Assembly (NCBI GenBank): GCA_046154125.1
Contig: JBJXEJ010000167.1
Coordinates: 1-64,000, forward strand
Length of the DNA stretch: 64,000 nucleotides
Source: PBB1 sp046154125
GTDB lineage: Bacteria > Pseudomonadota > Gammaproteobacteria > Burkholderiales > Burkholderiaceae_C
Reading direction: 5' to 3'
Shown here: positions 17,141-26,234 of the stretch, one piece after another
How the letters are laid out: each line of letters starts with the position of its first letter
How positions within the stretch are numbered: the stretch's first letter is position 1
Position numbers and translations under genes: made by a program
Notes under the pieces: model-generated
Seen by the model: only the letters and a program-made list of their open reading frames with translations
The model's database searches: none
Told to the model about the DNA's origin: nothing

Positions 17141-18379
17141 ATGCGCATCAGCACAGCCAACACCTACGAAGCGGCGATCGACAACCTGCAGCGCCGACAG
17201 GTCGAGATGAGCGACCAGCAGACCCGCATGACCAGCGGCAAGCGCGTGCTCAAGGCCAGCGACGACCCGGCCGCCGCATCGCGCGCAGAACGCGCACTGG
17301 CCACCGAGATGCGCAGCGTGACATCGCAGCGCAGCGTCGATGCCAGCAAGGCGCTCACCACCCAGACCGAAAGTGCGCTCGGCGATGCAGAGGAATTGCT
17401 GCAGCAGGTGCGCGAGGCGCTGGTCGCTTCGGGCAATGCGACCTTTTCCGACGGCGAGCGCAAGATCCAGGCGGACAAGTTGGCGAGTCTGCGGCAGGCG
17501 CTGTTCTCCGTGGCGAACCGGACCGATGGCGCGGGCAGCTACCTGTTCGGTGGCCAGGGCTCGACCGAGCCTCCCTTCATCGACTCGCCAGCGCCGACCG
17601 GCGTGCAGTTCCGCGGCATCACCGGGCAGCTGCAGACCGATGCTAATACCCTGCTGCCACTGAGTACCGACGGTGCCGACGCGTGGATGAACGCGCGCAG
17701 CGGCAACGGCGTGTTCGTGAGCAGTTCGGCTGGCAACGCTGTCACCGGCACGGCGGTGACGGGAGCGTGGGTCAACGCCGGCAGCGTGACCGACCCGTCA
17801 TCGCTGTTTCCGGTCGCCGGCACCGGCTACCGCATCCACTTCACCAGCGGCACGACCTACGATGTGGAAAGCTTCCCGCTGGCCACGCCCGCCGTCGTGA
17901 CCACCGAGAGCTCGGGTAACGCCTATCAGGACGGCCGGGCGATCCAGCTTCACGGCATGAGCGTCACCGTTTCGGGTTCGCCACTCAACGGAGATCAGTT
18001 CGAGATTCAGCCGTCGACGCCTTCCCTGAGCGTCTTCGGCATGCTCGATGACGCGATCGCCAACCTTCGATTGACCAACCAGACCACAGCCCAGCGTGCC
18101 CAGTCGACCGCCGACAGCCTGCGCGACGTCGATGCGGCGATGGGACCGTTGCGCTCGGCACGTTCCGCGGCCGGTGAAGTGCTGAATCGCATCGACACCG
18201 AATCGGACCGGTTGTCGGCCCAGAAGCTGAACGCGCAGACCGATCGCTCGAACGCCGAGGATCTCGATGCGGTGCAGGCTTACTCGGACTTCAACAACCA
18301 GCAGACCGGCTACGATGCCGCGCTGAAGTCATATTCGCTGGTGCAGAAGATGTCGCTGTTCCAGTACCTCAATCCGTGA
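17141..18379 (+). CDS. flgL: Flagellar hook-filament junction protein FlgL
   Basis: A 412-residue hook-associated protein 3. The N-terminus MRISTANTYEAAIDNLQRRQVEMSDQQTRMTSGKRVLKASDDPAAASRAE is the flagellin-like D0/D1 motif, and the C-terminal helix (LDAVQAYSDFNNQQTGYDAALKSYSLVQKMSLFQYL) closes the coiled-coil. The start is the ATG before this motif. It is the last structural gene of the rightward operon; no clear terminator follows before the HDOD gene 52 bp downstream. Confidence 0.94.
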   Translation: MRISTANTYEAAIDNLQRRQVEMSDQQTRMTSGKRVLKASDDPAAASRAERALATEMRSVTSQRSVDASKALTTQTESALGDAEELLQQVREALVASGNATFSDGERKIQADKLASLRQALFSVANRTDGAGSYLFGGQGSTEPPFIDSPAPTGVQFRGITGQLQTDANTLLPLSTDGADAWMNARSGNGVFVSSSAGNAVTGTAVTGAWVNAGSVTDPSSLFPVAGTGYRIHFTSGTTYDVESFPLATPAVVTTESSGNAYQDGRAIQLHGMSVTVSGSPLNGDQFEIQPSTPSLSVFGMLDDAIANLRLTNQTTAQRAQSTADSLRDVDAAMGPLRSARSAAGEVLNRIDTESDRLSAQKLNAQTDRSNAEDLDAVQAYSDFNNQQTGYDAALKSYSLVQKMSLFQYLNP

Positions 18380-18431
18380 CCGGTGCCGCAGGTTCTGTGC
18401 GGGCCCGGTTCCTCACTGCGTAGGAGTTGTT

Positions 18432-19637
18432 GTGTCGGACGAGATCCTGGGTCAGGTGGCGCTGGGCTATTCGGCTTTCATCGATCGCAACCGGGCGGTC
18501 ACTGCCACCCGACTGACGGTCTTTCCGCTGAAGCCCGATCTGGTGCTCGACGCGGCGCAACTGCTGGAAGCGGTGGGTTCGGTGTGGCCTCCCGAAGGCG
18601 GACGCGTGTCGCTCAATGTCACCAGCGAGAGCCTGCTGCAGGAAGTTCTGCGCTCTTCGCCCTCGCACAACCTGATGGTCGAGGTGCCGGCGTTCATGGC
18701 AGCCGATCCGGCCAACACCGAGTCCATCGTTGCGCTGCACGCCCACGGCACCACGCTGATGCTCAAGGGGCGCCCGCTGAGGGAACTGCCGCGCGAAGTG
18801 CTGCCTTGCTTCAAGCAGTCGATCATCGACCTCTCCGACGACCGACGCATCGCGACGGGCGGGGCCGTGTCCGCCGGTGTCACTCGCAACATTCCGCACG
18901 TTTTGGCCGGCATCCATTCGGTGGCTGACATGGAAGGAGCGTTCGAGCGTGGAGCGGTGGCCGTGCTGGGCTGGCCGATCGGTGACGAGGTCACTGAACG
19001 ACCCAAGAACTCGCGCGAGAAATCAGCGCCCATAGATCTTCAGACCGTTGTCGAACTGATGGGTCAGGTCGATCGGGAAGAGCCGGTGGAAAAGATCGAG
19101 AACACGCTCAAGCGCGATCCGTCTCTCGGCTTCAAGGTGCTTCGCTACATCAATTCGCCAGCGTTCGGGCTGTCGGTGGAGATCAGCTCCTTCAGCCACG
19201 CGGTCATGTTGCTCGGCTACCAGCGGCTCAAGCGTTGGCTCGCGCTGTTGCTGGCGACGGCGAGCAAGGAGCCGAACATGAAGGCGGCGATGTTCGCCTC
19301 CGTGCGTCGCGGGCTGCTGATGGAGGAGCTGGCACGCCATATCGGCGACCAGGAAATGCGCAACGAGTTGTTCATCTGCGGTGTCTTCTCGCTGCTCGAC
19401 CGGCTGTTCCAGCAGCCGCTGGCCGAACTGCTGCGAACGGTGCCCGTGCCGCAGCGTGTCCATGAAACGCTGGTCGACGGCACCGGTCCCTATGCGCCGT
19501 ATTTCCGGCTGGTCCAGGCCATCGAAGCCGAGTCGCTGTATGACTTCCGCGAGTGTGCGGACGCGCTCATGATGGAGGTTCGCGAAATCAACCGTGCCGA
19601 GTTGCGGGCACTTGCAGCGGCGGCGGACCTCGACTGA
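18432..19637 (+). CDS. EAL-like / HDOD domain signalling protein (YuxH type)
   Basis: A 401-residue protein with a GTG start preceded by AGGAG. Residues about 1-190 resemble a degenerate EAL domain (GYSAFIDRNRAVTATRLTVFPL, then VSLNVTSESLLQEVL) that lacks the E-A-L and metal-binding residues. Residues about 200-390 form an HDOD domain (IDLQTVVELMGQVDREEPVEKIENTLKRDPSLGFKVLRYINSPAFGL...SFSHAVMLLGYQRLKRW). HDOD proteins of this architecture act in regulation of motility or c-di-GMP signalling, usually without catalytic activity. It directly follows flgL and could be co-transcribed with the flagellar operon. Confidence 0.85.
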   Translation: MSDEILGQVALGYSAFIDRNRAVTATRLTVFPLKPDLVLDAAQLLEAVGSVWPPEGGRVSLNVTSESLLQEVLRSSPSHNLMVEVPAFMAADPANTESIVALHAHGTTLMLKGRPLRELPREVLPCFKQSIIDLSDDRRIATGGAVSAGVTRNIPHVLAGIHSVADMEGAFERGAVAVLGWPIGDEVTERPKNSREKSAPIDLQTVVELMGQVDREEPVEKIENTLKRDPSLGFKVLRYINSPAFGLSVEISSFSHAVMLLGYQRLKRWLALLLATASKEPNMKAAMFASVRRGLLMEELARHIGDQEMRNELFICGVFSLLDRLFQQPLAELLRTVPVPQRVHETLVDGTGPYAPYFRLVQAIEAESLYDFRECADALMMEVREINRAELRALAAAADLD

Positions 19638-19656
19638 CCGGGCGTGACGCCTTCTG

Positions 19657-19685
19657 TTGCGCTGGCCGCTTCGGCGCGCGATAGA
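19657..19685 (+). promoter_or_regulatory. Candidate sigma-70 promoter for the multi-PAS kinase
   Basis: TTGCGC (19657-19662) and GATAGA (19680-19685) are separated by 17 bases and sit 30 bp before the kinase start. The match is moderate and by eye only. Confidence 0.3.
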
Positions 19686-19714
19686 TTCACGGATATGACA
19701 CAACGCAACGTCCC

Positions 19715-22700
19715 GTGGTGACCTCGATGGATGGCAGCGCCAGCCTGCAGTCGCTCGAACAGTTCTTCGATCACCTTACCGACGGCGTGCTGCTGTTCGA
19801 CCGGCGTGCGCTGGTGACCTTCGCCAACACCGCCGCGTTGCGGCGCCTTCCCGGTGTCATCGACACCTCGGTTGCCGAGTGGGAGGATGCGCTGGGTGCC
19901 CCGCTGGTCGAATGGCTGCGGCACGCGATTGCCGCTTCGCCCGGTGCGATGCGGGTGCCCGGTCAGGCGGCGGCGCGCTCGGCAGCGGCTGCACGCCGCA
20001 TGTCTTCGCAGGCACCGCCGCCAGCGGTCCTGCCCGATGGGCAGGTCGCCGATGCGGCATGGCAGTCCCTGGGCACCGGGCTGTATGCCTTGCGACTGCA
20101 CTGGCGCGACAGTCGAGATTTTCGATCGGCGAACGACTCGAAGTCGGCCGCAACATCGCTTCGCGACCATGACCCGGACGTCGCCCGCGCGCAGCGATCG
20201 GCGCCCGCGCTGCCGCCGACCATCGCCGGTCCGGTGATCGCGGAACTGATGCAAGTGCTCTGGAACTCCCCGTTTCCCGCGATGCTGCAGGACAGTCGCA
20301 TGCGCATCGTCGACGTGAATCCGGCATTCGCGTCCTTCAGCGGCTACGCGCGCGAGCAACTGATCGGCAGCGATCCGATCGTTCTCGAACCGGAGGAGGA
20401 CCGTGCGAGCAGCCTCGAATTGCGTGAGCGCCAGGTCGACCCTGCGCTGCGCGACTCCGAACCGGCGCTGGTCATTCGCCGCATCGTCGCCGCCGACGGC
20501 CGCGAACGCTGGTTCCGCGCCACCCACAGCGCGCTGACTGACGAGAACGGTCGCGTCTTCGAGATGTCGGTGCTGCAGGACAGCACCGCCGAGCACGTGG
20601 CCCGCGAACGTGCCGACCGGTCTGCACGCGAAATCGATGACTGGTTCGACCTGAGTCCGATCGGCATGGTGCTGTTCGACGAGGCGGGCCTGCTGGTCCG
20701 CACCAATCCGGCGTTCGACTCACTTGCCGGCGTGGTGCCCGCGGTGCTGTCCGAGGCTTCACCCGAACTGCGCCAGTTGCTCGGGTGGACCGATCAAGGG
20801 CCTTCACCGGCCCTGGAACCATCCGCCAAGCCGGTCGTTGCCCACGGCTGGCTGCCTCAGGCACAGGGCGGGTTGCGGCGGTTGCGCTCGATCGTGCGCT
20901 GCTACACCACGCCGGGCGGTGCGCGCCGCCACATGGCGATCCTGGAGGATCGCAGTGCCGAGGAAGAGCGTGATCTCGCGCAGATGCAGATCGGTGCGCT
21001 GATGGACACAGCCGGTGTTGGCCTGGCCACTTTCCAGGAAACGTCGGGGTGGGTGCGACAGCGTCAGGCGTCGTCCGTCGCGGAGCCGGGCGTCGACGAG
21101 GCGGCAGTGCCGACATCGGCCGCGCTGCAATCGATCAGCCGCGACATCGTCGCTGACGAATCGATGGCCGAATACGACGCGCTTCAGCAGGCCCTGCGCA
21201 CTGCACAGCGCGCCGAGGTGCGCTACGCGATCCGCCATCCGCAACTGGGTCTGCGCTGGTTGCTGACCCGCGTCGAGCCGGCCACGCTGGCCTCGGGCAA
21301 GCGCACCACGTCGGTGGTCACCCTGGACATCACCGAGCAGCATCAGACGCAGCAGCGCAGCGAGCAGTTGCTGCGCGAGCTCACCACCATTCTCGAAAGC
21401 ACCTCGGCAGGCATCGCCTACATCCGCGGCGACGTGCTGGTGCGCTGCAACCGTCGCTTCGAGGCGATGCTCGGATTGCATTCGGTCGGCGTCGCCGGCA
21501 GTGGAATCCAGGAGCTTTTCGGCAGCTCGCCGCAGGGCCAGCGCATCGCCAGCGAGACGCTGCAGGCGCTGACTGCCGGACTCATCTTCGAGACCGAGTT
21601 CTCGATGGATCCCGGGGCCACCTTGACCGGCGACGCGACGCACAACGGAAATGCAGTGTCGAATCCGACGCGCTGGTACGCGCTTTCCGTTCGGCGCACC
21701 GGCCCGGTGTCCGATCAGATCGAGGCGATCGCGGTGCTGTCCGACATCACCCGGTTGAAATCGCAACAGGTCGAGCTGGAGCAGCTCGCGCGCGACCGTG
21801 AATTGATGTTCAGCCTGTCGGAGGTCGGCATCGCATTCCTGCGCGACGGCGTGCTGCAGCGTGTCAACGACGCCCTGGCCCAGCTGGCTGGCTATCCAGC
21901 TGCCGAACTGCAGGGGCTGGCGTTGAGCTCGCTGTTCGCCGATGCCGATGAGCACGAGCGCCTGTCCGTGCAGGAGCAAAACGCGCTGCGGCAGCATGGC
22001 CGCTGGATCGGGGAACGACAGTTGCATCAGCGCGACGGACGGGTGGTGTGGGTGCAGGTCAGCACGCGGCTGGTCGGCGACGACCCTTCGGGTGGCGTGA
22101 TCGCATCGTTCGTGAACGTCGATGCGCGCCACCGTGCCGAGCATGCGGTGGCCTTGCAGGCCAACCGCACGCGCGCCATCCTGGATTCGGTGCTCGTCGG
22201 CATCGTGACGGTCGGCCCGCGTGGCATCGAGTGGATGAATCGCTCGGCCCGACGGATGTTCGGTGCCGATCTGGGCGACTTCATCGACCAGCCGATCAGC
22301 ACGGTCGCGACTCCCGAGCCCGACCACCCCTTCCGGCGCACGCAGTACCTCGAGGACCTGATCGAAGGCGAGGCCGAGACCTTCGAATGCCGCGTCAAGG
22401 CGCGCGACGGGCGCGAGTTCTGGGTCGTCGGCAACGCTGTCGTCACCGGGCGCGAGTCGCGCGGGCGCCAGCTCACATATGCCCTGCTCGACATCGAGCA
22501 ACGCCGCCAGGCCGAGGCCCGCATCGAGGAGGCGCAGGCCTCGCTGCAGCGCATCATCGAGGCCGCTCCGATGGCGATCACGGTGCGAGACGCCCGCACG
22601 CTGCGCATCCTCCAGGCCAACGTGGTGGCCGCACGCAGCATGGATCTGACGCCCGAGCAGATCGTCGGGCGCAGCCCCGAGGAAATGTTCACCCCCGAGG

Positions 22701-23596
22701 ACGCCACCCAGCGACGCGTCGACATGGAGAGCGCGCTTCGCGCCAGTGCAGTCACACAGCGCGAGTACCGGATGACGGAGCAGGGCGAGACGCGGGTGTG
22801 GGATGCGCGTTACCTGCCGCTGGCCGCGCCGGGGCAGGCTCCGGACCAGTTGCTGATGGTGGCCACCGACGTGACCGAGCAGCGTGCGGCCGAGCAGGCC
22901 AAGTTCGATGCGGCCATCGCGCAGCGCGAGATGCTGGTCAAGGAAGTGCATCACCGCATCAAGAACAACCTGCAGGGCGTCGCCGGGCTGCTGCAGCAGA
23001 TTGGCACCCGCAAACCCGAGATGGCTGCGGCGATGTCCGAAGTCGTCGGCCAGGTGCAGGCGATCGCCCAGGTCTACGGGCTGCAGGTTGGTGCTGGCGG
23101 GCCGCTGCATGTCACCGGCGTGGTCGAGGCGATCGCCGGGTCGGTACAACGCACCTTCGGACACCCGATCCGCTTTTTGGTGCAGGGCGAAGGCGCGGAG
23201 CAGTGGGTCCTGCCCGAGGCGGAGTCGATTCCGATCGCCCTGACCCTCAACGAGTTGCTGACGAATGCGGTCAAGCACAGCCTGATGCAGCATCGCGAAG
23301 CGCAAACCGCAGGCGAGACCCAGGTGCCGGCGGTCGACTGCACGCTGATCTGCGACGACACCAGCGTGCGCATCGTGATCCGCAACCGTGCGCGCCTTCC
23401 CGACGGATTCAATCTGGCTCGCGTGCCGGGCGGCGTGTCGGGTCTCGGTCTGGTGCGAGCACTGCTGCCCAGGCGCTGCGCGAAGCTGACCATCGAGCCG
23501 GACCCGGATCAAGCGCACGTCGTCGCCACTGTCTCGATCGGCGCTCCCGGGGTGGTGTTCACCGGACGCCGCACGGCAGACGCCTCGACGCGCTGA
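19715..23596 (+). CDS. Multi-PAS HisKA_2-type sensor histidine kinase (1293 aa)
   Basis: A very large soluble kinase with no membrane segment. I count about seven PAS-like sensor units, starting near residues 10, 185, 310, 555, 695, 820 and 945 (for example LWNSPFPAMLQDSRMRIVDVNPAFASFSGY, LMFSLSEVGIAFLRDGVLQRVNDALAQLAGY and IIEAAPMAITVRDARTLRILQAN). The phosphoacceptor motif MLVKEVHHRIKNNLQGVAGLLQ near residue 1073 defines a HisKA_2 kinase of the PdtaS/HWE-like class, followed by the ATPase N-box ALTLNELLTNAVKHSL. Such kinases often partner ANTAR-domain regulators, and one is encoded 155 bp downstream. Start may be either of two GTGs (19715, 19718) or the ATG at 19727. Confidence 0.88.
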   Translation: MVTSMDGSASLQSLEQFFDHLTDGVLLFDRRALVTFANTAALRRLPGVIDTSVAEWEDALGAPLVEWLRHAIAASPGAMRVPGQAAARSAAAARRMSSQAPPPAVLPDGQVADAAWQSLGTGLYALRLHWRDSRDFRSANDSKSAATSLRDHDPDVARAQRSAPALPPTIAGPVIAELMQVLWNSPFPAMLQDSRMRIVDVNPAFASFSGYAREQLIGSDPIVLEPEEDRASSLELRERQVDPALRDSEPALVIRRIVAADGRERWFRATHSALTDENGRVFEMSVLQDSTAEHVARERADRSAREIDDWFDLSPIGMVLFDEAGLLVRTNPAFDSLAGVVPAVLSEASPELRQLLGWTDQGPSPALEPSAKPVVAHGWLPQAQGGLRRLRSIVRCYTTPGGARRHMAILEDRSAEEERDLAQMQIGALMDTAGVGLATFQETSGWVRQRQASSVAEPGVDEAAVPTSAALQSISRDIVADESMAEYDALQQALRTAQRAEVRYAIRHPQLGLRWLLTRVEPATLASGKRTTSVVTLDITEQHQTQQRSEQLLRELTTILESTSAGIAYIRGDVLVRCNRRFEAMLGLHSVGVAGSGIQELFGSSPQGQRIASETLQALTAGLIFETEFSMDPGATLTGDATHNGNAVSNPTRWYALSVRRTGPVSDQIEAIAVLSDITRLKSQQVELEQLARDRELMFSLSEVGIAFLRDGVLQRVNDALAQLAGYPAAELQGLALSSLFADADEHERLSVQEQNALRQHGRWIGERQLHQRDGRVVWVQVSTRLVGDDPSGGVIASFVNVDARHRAEHAVALQANRTRAILDSVLVGIVTVGPRGIEWMNRSARRMFGADLGDFIDQPISTVATPEPDHPFRRTQYLEDLIEGEAETFECRVKARDGREFWVVGNAVVTGRESRGRQLTYALLDIEQRRQAEARIEEAQASLQRIIEAAPMAITVRDARTLRILQANVVAARSMDLTPEQIVGRSPEEMFTPEDATQRRVDMESALRASAVTQREYRMTEQGETRVWDARYLPLAAPGQAPDQLLMVATDVTEQRAAEQAKFDAAIAQREMLVKEVHHRIKNNLQGVAGLLQQIGTRKPEMAAAMSEVVGQVQAIAQVYGLQVGAGGPLHVTGVVEAIAGSVQRTFGHPIRFLVQGEGAEQWVLPEAESIPIALTLNELLTNAVKHSLMQHREAQTAGETQVPAVDCTLICDDTSVRIVIRNRARLPDGFNLARVPGGVSGLGLVRALLPRRCAKLTIEPDPDQAHVVATVSIGAPGVVFTGRRTADASTR

Positions 23597-23683
23597 TCTT
23601 TTGTCCAGCCTTCGAGATGCGCCGCCAGCGGTTTTGCTGTTCATGAGACCGTCTTTCGGACAGAATCCGAGGCAGCAGTCAGG

Positions 23684-23699
23684 GCGCCGCGTGCGGCGC
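23684..23699. repeat. 7-bp inverted repeat upstream of the ANTAR regulator
   Basis: GCGCCGC-GT-GCGGCGC forms a perfect inverted repeat 53 bp before the regulator start. No T-run follows. It may be an RNA hairpin in the leader or a protein site; no function can be assigned. Confidence 0.35.
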
Positions 23700-23751
23700 T
23701 GGCTTCGTCGAACAGATTTCGAGAGCCAACCCCTTCAGCAGGAGCAAGCAG

Positions 23752-24390
23752 GTGACAGCCGTGCAGGAACAGCGAGGTCAGAGCGGCAAGATCCTTGTCG
23801 TGGACGATGATCGCCTGGTGCTTGCCACGCTGGCACACGGCCTGACCGAAGCAGGCTATGAGGTGATCGACGCCGACAATGGCGACGATGCCATCCTGCT
23901 GGCTCGAGAGCACCGTCCCGACCTCGCGCTGCTCGACATCCGAATGGAAGGCATGAGCGGCTTCGACGTGGCTGCGTATCTGCGCGAGTACTGCAAGATG
24001 CCGTTCATGTTCCTGTCGGCGTTCTCCGACGACGACACGGTGCGTCAGGTGCATGAACTCGGTGCCGTCGATTACCTGGTCAAGCCGCTGGATATCGGGC
24101 ACATCGTGCCGGCGGTCCAGGCGGTGTTCGCGCGGCTGCGCGCGACCTCGGCGGCTGCAGCGGCCGCCGAAGCGCCTGCCAAGCCCGCGGCGGCTGCACC
24201 GCTCACTGCCGCGCTGCTGCCGGTCGAGGCGATGGCGGTCGGTGTGTTGATGCATCGTTTTTCGCTGGCCCGCGCGGCGGCCTTTGATCGACTTCAGCGC
24301 ATGGCCACGGCCAATGGGCGGGCGACAGTCGACGAAGCCGAGCGGTTGCTGCAGGCGGTCGAACTGCTTTCCGGAACATCCGAAAGCTGA
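23752..24390 (+). CDS. Response regulator with REC and ANTAR (RNA-binding) domains
   Basis: A 212-residue regulator with a GTG start and GGAG Shine-Dalgarno. Residues about 12-125 are a receiver domain (KILVVDDDRLVLATLAHGL; phospho-acceptor Asp near residue 62 in LLDIRMEGMSG; Lys in YLVKPLD). After an Ala/Pro linker, residues about 158-210 form an ANTAR domain (VEAMAVGVLMHRFSLARAAAFDRLQRMATANGRATVDEAERLL). ANTAR proteins bind paired hexaloop RNA hairpins and prevent transcription termination. The preceding HisKA_2 kinase is its probable partner, by analogy with PdtaS/PdtaR. The ANTAR AKG motif is AVG here, a mild deviation. Confidence 0.87.
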   Translation: MTAVQEQRGQSGKILVVDDDRLVLATLAHGLTEAGYEVIDADNGDDAILLAREHRPDLALLDIRMEGMSGFDVAAYLREYCKMPFMFLSAFSDDDTVRQVHELGAVDYLVKPLDIGHIVPAVQAVFARLRATSAAAAAAEAPAKPAAAAPLTAALLPVEAMAVGVLMHRFSLARAAAFDRLQRMATANGRATVDEAERLLQAVELLSGTSES

Positions 24391-24424
24391 TCGATCCAGG
24401 CGGCGGTCGCCGCCCTTTCGCGCT

Positions 24425-25858
24425 TCAGAGCGGCGGATTTCCGAGAGAGAAGTGGAAGCTGGCGCCTTTGCCGACCTCGGATTCGGCCCACACCTCGCCG
24501 CCATGCTTGTGCACGATGCGGCGCACCGATGCGAGGCCGACGCCTGTGCCCTGGAATTCGGTGGCGCTGTGCAGTCGCTGAAACACGCCGAACAGCCGGT
24601 CGGCAAAGCGCATGTCGAATCCGGCCCCGTTGTCGCGCACGGTGAAGCTCGGTGTGTTGGTGTCGGTACAGCGCTCGAACCACACTTCCGGCGCCGCGCA
24701 CTTTCCGGTGTATTTCCAGGCGTTGCCCAGCAGGTTCTCGAGCACCACCCGCAGCAGCGTCGGATCGCCGTGCACCTGCATCCCCGGGTCGATGTGCACC
24801 GCGACCGCATGCTGCGGCCAGTGCCGTCGCAGGTCATCGACGACGAATCCGGCCAGCTGAGAAAGATTGACCGGCTGGCGCGATACCGGCTTTGCAGTCA
24901 GCTGCGAAAGCGCCAGCAGCGCGTCGATCATGCTGTTCATGCGCGCGGCAGCGCCCAGAACGCGGTCGAGGTGGTCGTTGCCGACGCGGTCGAGCAGGCG
25001 CCCGTAGTCTTCCTTGACGATCTTCGTGAAGCCTTCCACTACCCGGATCGGCGCGCGCAGGTCGTGTGACACCGTGTAGCTGAAGGACTCTGCGTCCTGT
25101 TCAGCAGGTATCGTCATCGCGGTCAGGGACGGCACGGTCAAGGCGCGGTCGGTCTCGGCGGACGACCTGGCAGCAGCCCGTGCTGCCGCCGGCGCGGCCG
25201 AGCCGCCCGCAGCGGGTTGCTCGCGCACGGTGCCCACATGGCCGATGAAGGCACCCTGCTCGTCGTGCAACGGCAACGCCCGCAGGTGCCCGAGTAGCAC
25301 TCCAGCGTCGGATGGGCGAAGGGCGATCGGCACGTCTTCGACCGGTTGCTGAGCTTCCAGCCGCTGCCGCAACGCGGGGTGTCCACTGGTCCGGGCCGCG
25401 CCGGTTTCCGGATCCGTTCCGGTGAACAGCGACCAAACCGGCTGCGGTTCGCCGCTCTGCGCCGTCAACGATGGCGGCGCGACCACTCCCGCTGGCGGCA
25501 CGAGGGATACCAGGCGGTGTCGTCGGTCGGTGCGCCATTGCCACACGTCGAGCAGTCGCCCGAGCGCCACGCTCTGGGCTTGTCGCTTCCGCAACTCGGC
25601 GGCTTCCTTGCGGCACCGCTCGGCCCGGCGGTACAGCGCGACGACCACCATCAGGGCCAGCATCACGAAGCCGAGCCCCAGGGCGAATCCCAGTCCGGCG
25701 GCCATCGAACCGGCCCCATCGCTGGATGCCGCCCACGCATCGCCGGATCCGCAAACCAGCGTCGTCGATGCACTCCAGACGCCGCATGCCGACCGGTGCC
25801 CCCGCGAGGCACTGATCTGTCTGGCGGCTGACGCGTGCTGGCCGAGACCCCAATTCAT
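24425..25858 (-). CDS. Sensor histidine kinase with one membrane helix
   Basis: A 477-residue kinase. One strong membrane segment lies near residues 51-75 (MAAGLGFALGLGFVMLALMVVVALY), followed by a charged linker and a divergent PAS-like sensor region (about 105-225). The HisKA box is FSYTVSHDLRAPIRVVEGF with His near residue 265, and HATPase_c motifs VLENLLGNAWKYTGK, VRDNGAGFDM and GTGVGLASVRRIVHKHGG are intact. This is the SHDLRAPIRV subgroup related to phytochrome-type kinases, though no GAF or PHY domain is present. Start at ATG 25858 has no good ribosome site. It is convergent with the ANTAR regulator and divergent from the Hpt operon, whose Hpt protein is a candidate phosphotransfer partner. 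Confidence 0.85.
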   Translation of the reverse strand: MNWGLGQHASAARQISASRGHRSACGVWSASTTLVCGSGDAWAASSDGAGSMAAGLGFALGLGFVMLALMVVVALYRRAERCRKEAAELRKRQAQSVALGRLLDVWQWRTDRRHRLVSLVPPAGVVAPPSLTAQSGEPQPVWSLFTGTDPETGAARTSGHPALRQRLEAQQPVEDVPIALRPSDAGVLLGHLRALPLHDEQGAFIGHVGTVREQPAAGGSAAPAAARAAARSSAETDRALTVPSLTAMTIPAEQDAESFSYTVSHDLRAPIRVVEGFTKIVKEDYGRLLDRVGNDHLDRVLGAAARMNSMIDALLALSQLTAKPVSRQPVNLSQLAGFVVDDLRRHWPQHAVAVHIDPGMQVHGDPTLLRVVLENLLGNAWKYTGKCAAPEVWFERCTDTNTPSFTVRDNGAGFDMRFADRLFGVFQRLHSATEFQGTGVGLASVRRIVHKHGGEVWAESEVGKGASFHFSLGNPPL

Positions 25859-26234
25859 AGCGGCGGATTGTAGGCAGCGCCCGGCCGCGGTCCGAAGGCA
25901 GGTCGGTCCAGGCCGTGCGACAGGCGATGCGCGGACGGTACACGGCGCTGACTGGCTGCGCATGTCCTCGCGAAACTCAAGTTGCAGGCCTGACGGTCGA
26001 TACCACGATCACGGTCACCCCACCGCAGCGACTTCAGTCCGAACGGCCTTTACAGATGCAAATCCCTTGGCATGCCATTCCGGTTTCCCCCGTGCCCGGC
26101 ACGAATCCCTCGGGTGACGGCGCGCGCGCTTGCGTCGACGGGGGTATCAGGCTTTCGAGGCACCCGGCGACTGAGGCACACTCGGGCATGCGCGAAGAAC
26201 CGCTGGTGCCAGCCGTCTGTGCTGGCTTTTTCTC
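25859..26234. other. 376-bp divergent gap with a structured leader before the Hpt gene
   Basis: No gene is seen. The rightward half contains several complementary segments: CGTGC-CCG-GCACG near 26090, CGGGTG (26111-26116) with CACCCG (26161-26166), a GAGGCAC direct repeat, and the terminator-like hairpin at 26208-26231. I compared it by eye with the GEMM c-di-GMP riboswitch and saw no match. Confidence 0.5.
26202..26231 (+). terminator. Attenuator-like terminator directly before the Hpt/GGDEF-EAL operon
   Basis: GCCAGC (26208-26213), a 7-base loop and GCTGGC (26221-26226), followed at once by five T, make a Rho-independent terminator on the plus strand. An upstream GCTGG (26202-26206) can pair with the same left arm, offering a competing hairpin. 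The hairpin ends 8 bases before the Hpt ATG, and no plus-strand gene lies upstream for it to terminate, so it may attenuate the operon leader or end a small RNA. Confidence 0.6.

Noticed and set aside
20804..23644. Long open frame (about 946 codons) antisense to the multi-PAS kinase
   Set aside because: High-GC codon bias of the real gene leaves antisense frames without stops; the product has no recognisable domain and no ribosome site.
26040..26231. GEMM c-di-GMP riboswitch before the Hpt operon
   Set aside because: The conserved GEMM cores and tetraloop-receptor order are not present by eye; only a terminator with a competing stem is supported.
26040..26231. ANTAR two-hexaloop target site
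   Set aside because: Only one weak AxxGxx loop on a three-pair stem was found; the paired hairpins required for ANTAR binding are missing.
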